From Alphaproteobacteria bacterium UBA6189 (GTDB taxonomy: Bacteria > Pseudomonadota > Alphaproteobacteria > Rickettsiales > UBA3002): 18,399 nucleotides of DNA. The notes below the pieces were generated by a model. That model was not told where the DNA came from and ran no database searches. It worked only from the letters and a program-made list of their open reading frames with translations. Below, piece after piece: positions 17,062 through 18,399 of this stretch (the stretch's first letter is position 1; each line of letters opens with the position of its first letter). The translations under genes and the position numbers were made by a program. The stretch covers positions 11,545-29,943 of the forward strand of contig DITH01000189.1 in NCBI GenBank assembly GCA_002422745.1. Direction: 5' to 3'.

Positions 17062-18399
17062 GTGCCCCCCTATTCCCCCTCAAGCCGTCCACGTAAACGC
17101 TACCTCCTTTGGCTGGGAGTGGTCGTGGTGTTGATCGCTGCCATCTATTTCGGACGCGGCATGTTTAGCAGCGAGGAAGCAGACGCGCCCGGTGGATTTG
17201 CTACGCCGGTGGAAATGGCCACGGTAACGCCGAAACCATTAGCGGTGACACTCGAATCCGTTGGCACGTTGGTCGCGAATGAATCGGTGACGTTGCGCCC
17301 GGAAATCGCAGGTCGCATTACAAAAATCGCCTTTACTGAAGGTCAGCCGATCGAGAAGGGGGAGCTGCTTTTCCAGATCGATGATCGCATCTACCAGGCC
17401 AACCTAAAACAGGCCGCCGCTCAGTTGCAACTTGCCCGCCTGAATTACAACCGCTTTGCCAAACTGTCGAAAAGCGGCGCCGCGACCAAAGCCCGCTTCG
17501 ACGAGGCGCAGGCTAATCTCGGCGTGGCGCAGGCAGCGGTCGATCAGGCGAAAGCACAGCTCGATTACACCCGCATCGAAGCGCCGTTCGACGGCGTGGT
17601 CGGATTGCGCAGTGTTAGCCCCGGCGATTACGTGAATGTGGGGCAGGACCTGGCTAATTTCGTCAGCTACCACCCGATGAAAGTCAATTTCACCATTCCG
17701 GAAACCGACGCGAATGTGCTGGCGGTCGGCCAACAGATCGACATCACCGTCGAAGCGTTGCGTGGTGAAACCTTCCGCGGCACCGTCTTTGCGCTCGACC
17801 CGCAGCTCGATGTTTCGGGCCGGGCAGTGGCCCTGCGTGCCACCATCCCCAACGAGGATAATCAACTGCGCCCCGGCTATTTCGCCCGTGTGGTACTAAC
17901 GGTAAAAAACAAGGAAAACGCACTGATGATACCGGAAGCGGCCATTGTGCCGCAAGGCGATCAAAAATTCGTCTACCGCGTGGATGAGACGAGCACCGTG
18001 AATCTCGTGCCACTCACCATCGGCCAGCGTCTGGCCGGCGAAGTCGAAATCCTCGACGGGCTTGCCGCTGGCGATCGTGTCGTGACCTCGGGGCAGATCA
18101 AACTACATCCGGGTGCCAAAGTGATGGACAATGCCGCGATGGCGCAGCCTTCCGCCGAAACGCCAGAAGCCGCCGAAACTGAAACCCCTGCCATGCCGCA
18201 AGAAATGGCAGCACCCAAACCCGCGCCGGATATGCAAGCCCCCGTCGCCGATGTGCCTGCGGCCGACGAACCGTTGAGCCAGCCCGTGTTTGAAGCGCCG
18301 CTCGCCCCGGCGGAAGGTCCGGCCACCCTCCCCACCGGCGAGGAAGTACCGCTCATCGACCCCGCACCGGCTGCCGCCATGGGTGAGGAGATGGACGAG
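17062..18399 (+). CDS. RND-type efflux membrane fusion protein (HlyD/AcrA family), 3' end beyond window
   Basis: At least 446 residues are open and no stop is reached. A positively charged N-terminus and one membrane helix (about 14-30) suggest an inner-membrane anchor rather than a lipoprotein. A lipoyl half-motif (about 70-105, GRITKIAFTEGQPIEKGELL) precedes a coiled-coil hairpin (about 112-172). The second lipoyl half (IEAPFDGVVG, about 173-182) follows, then beta-barrel and membrane-proximal domains to ~355. The family's normal length ends about there. A Pro/Ala/Glu-rich low-complexity tail of at least 85 residues continues to the window edge. The protein would link an inner-membrane pump to an outer-membrane channel. 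A pump gene is expected just downstream but is not visible. It starts with GTG and has its own promoter candidate. Confidence 0.93.
   Translation, partial: MPPYSPSSRPRKRYLLWLGVVVVLIAAIYFGRGMFSSEEADAPGGFATPVEMATVTPKPLAVTLESVGTLVANESVTLRPEIAGRITKIAFTEGQPIEKGELLFQIDDRIYQANLKQAAAQLQLARLNYNRFAKLSKSGAATKARFDEAQANLGVAQAAVDQAKAQLDYTRIEAPFDGVVGLRSVSPGDYVNVGQDLANFVSYHPMKVNFTIPETDANVLAVGQQIDITVEALRGETFRGTVFALDPQLDVSGRAVALRATIPNEDNQLRPGYFARVVLTVKNKENALMIPEAAIVPQGDQKFVYRVDETSTVNLVPLTIGQRLAGEVEILDGLAAGDRVVTSGQIKLHPGAKVMDNAAMAQPSAETPEAAETETPAMPQEMAAPKPAPDMQAPVADVPAADEPLSQPVFEAPLAPAEGPATLPTGEEVPLIDPAPAAAMGEEMDE

Noticed and set aside
17062..18399. Minus-strand open frames opposite the membrane fusion protein (17404-17865, 17973-18380)
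   Set aside because: The plus strand encodes a clear HlyD-family protein across the whole region. The reverse frames match nothing recognisable.

Overview
The window looks like chromosomal DNA of a Gram-negative proteobacterium. A lipoprotein, an outer-membrane beta-barrel transporter, SecF and an envelope-spanning efflux adaptor all imply two membranes. An alphaproteobacterium is my best guess from overall gene style and the tRNA sequence, but nothing here proves it. Coding regions are GC-rich. The first ~470 bases next to the tRNA are visibly more AT-rich.

Layout. (1) Positions 1-45 hold the 3' half of an initiator tRNA-fMet on the + strand. Its antisense strand supplies the last codons of a degenerate serine-recombinase C-terminus (up to ~469, minus strand). 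(2) From ~12309 down to 466, five minus-strand genes follow each other with overlaps or gaps under 60 bases: a membrane sensor histidine kinase (MASE1, tandem CHASE-like sensors, PAS, HisKA, HATPase), a stand-alone receiver protein, an Hpt protein, a TpsB/FhaC-type outer-membrane transporter, and a 1967-residue TpsA exoprotein. (3) 12422-13771 (+) is a fold-type I PLP aminotransferase, divergent from the kinase. (4) 16805 down to 13783 (minus) is a tight run of a dicarboxylate/acidic amino acid:cation symporter, secF and a class A-like acid phosphatase lipoprotein. (5) From 17062 (+) to the window end is an RND-type membrane fusion protein that is cut off by the edge.

How it fits together. 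The most distinctive unit is the kinase-receiver-Hpt-TpsB-TpsA cluster. It pairs a complete three-protein phosphorelay, without any DNA-binding output, with a two-partner secretion system for a large surface or secreted beta-helical protein. The cluster ends against a recombinase remnant at a tRNA gene, so it may be, or may border, an old island. The TpsA beta-helix consists of about 29 degenerate repeats of ~33 residues. These follow a higher-order rhythm of five repeats (~500 bp), suggesting growth by duplication of five-repeat blocks. secF stands apart from secD, which is not in the window.
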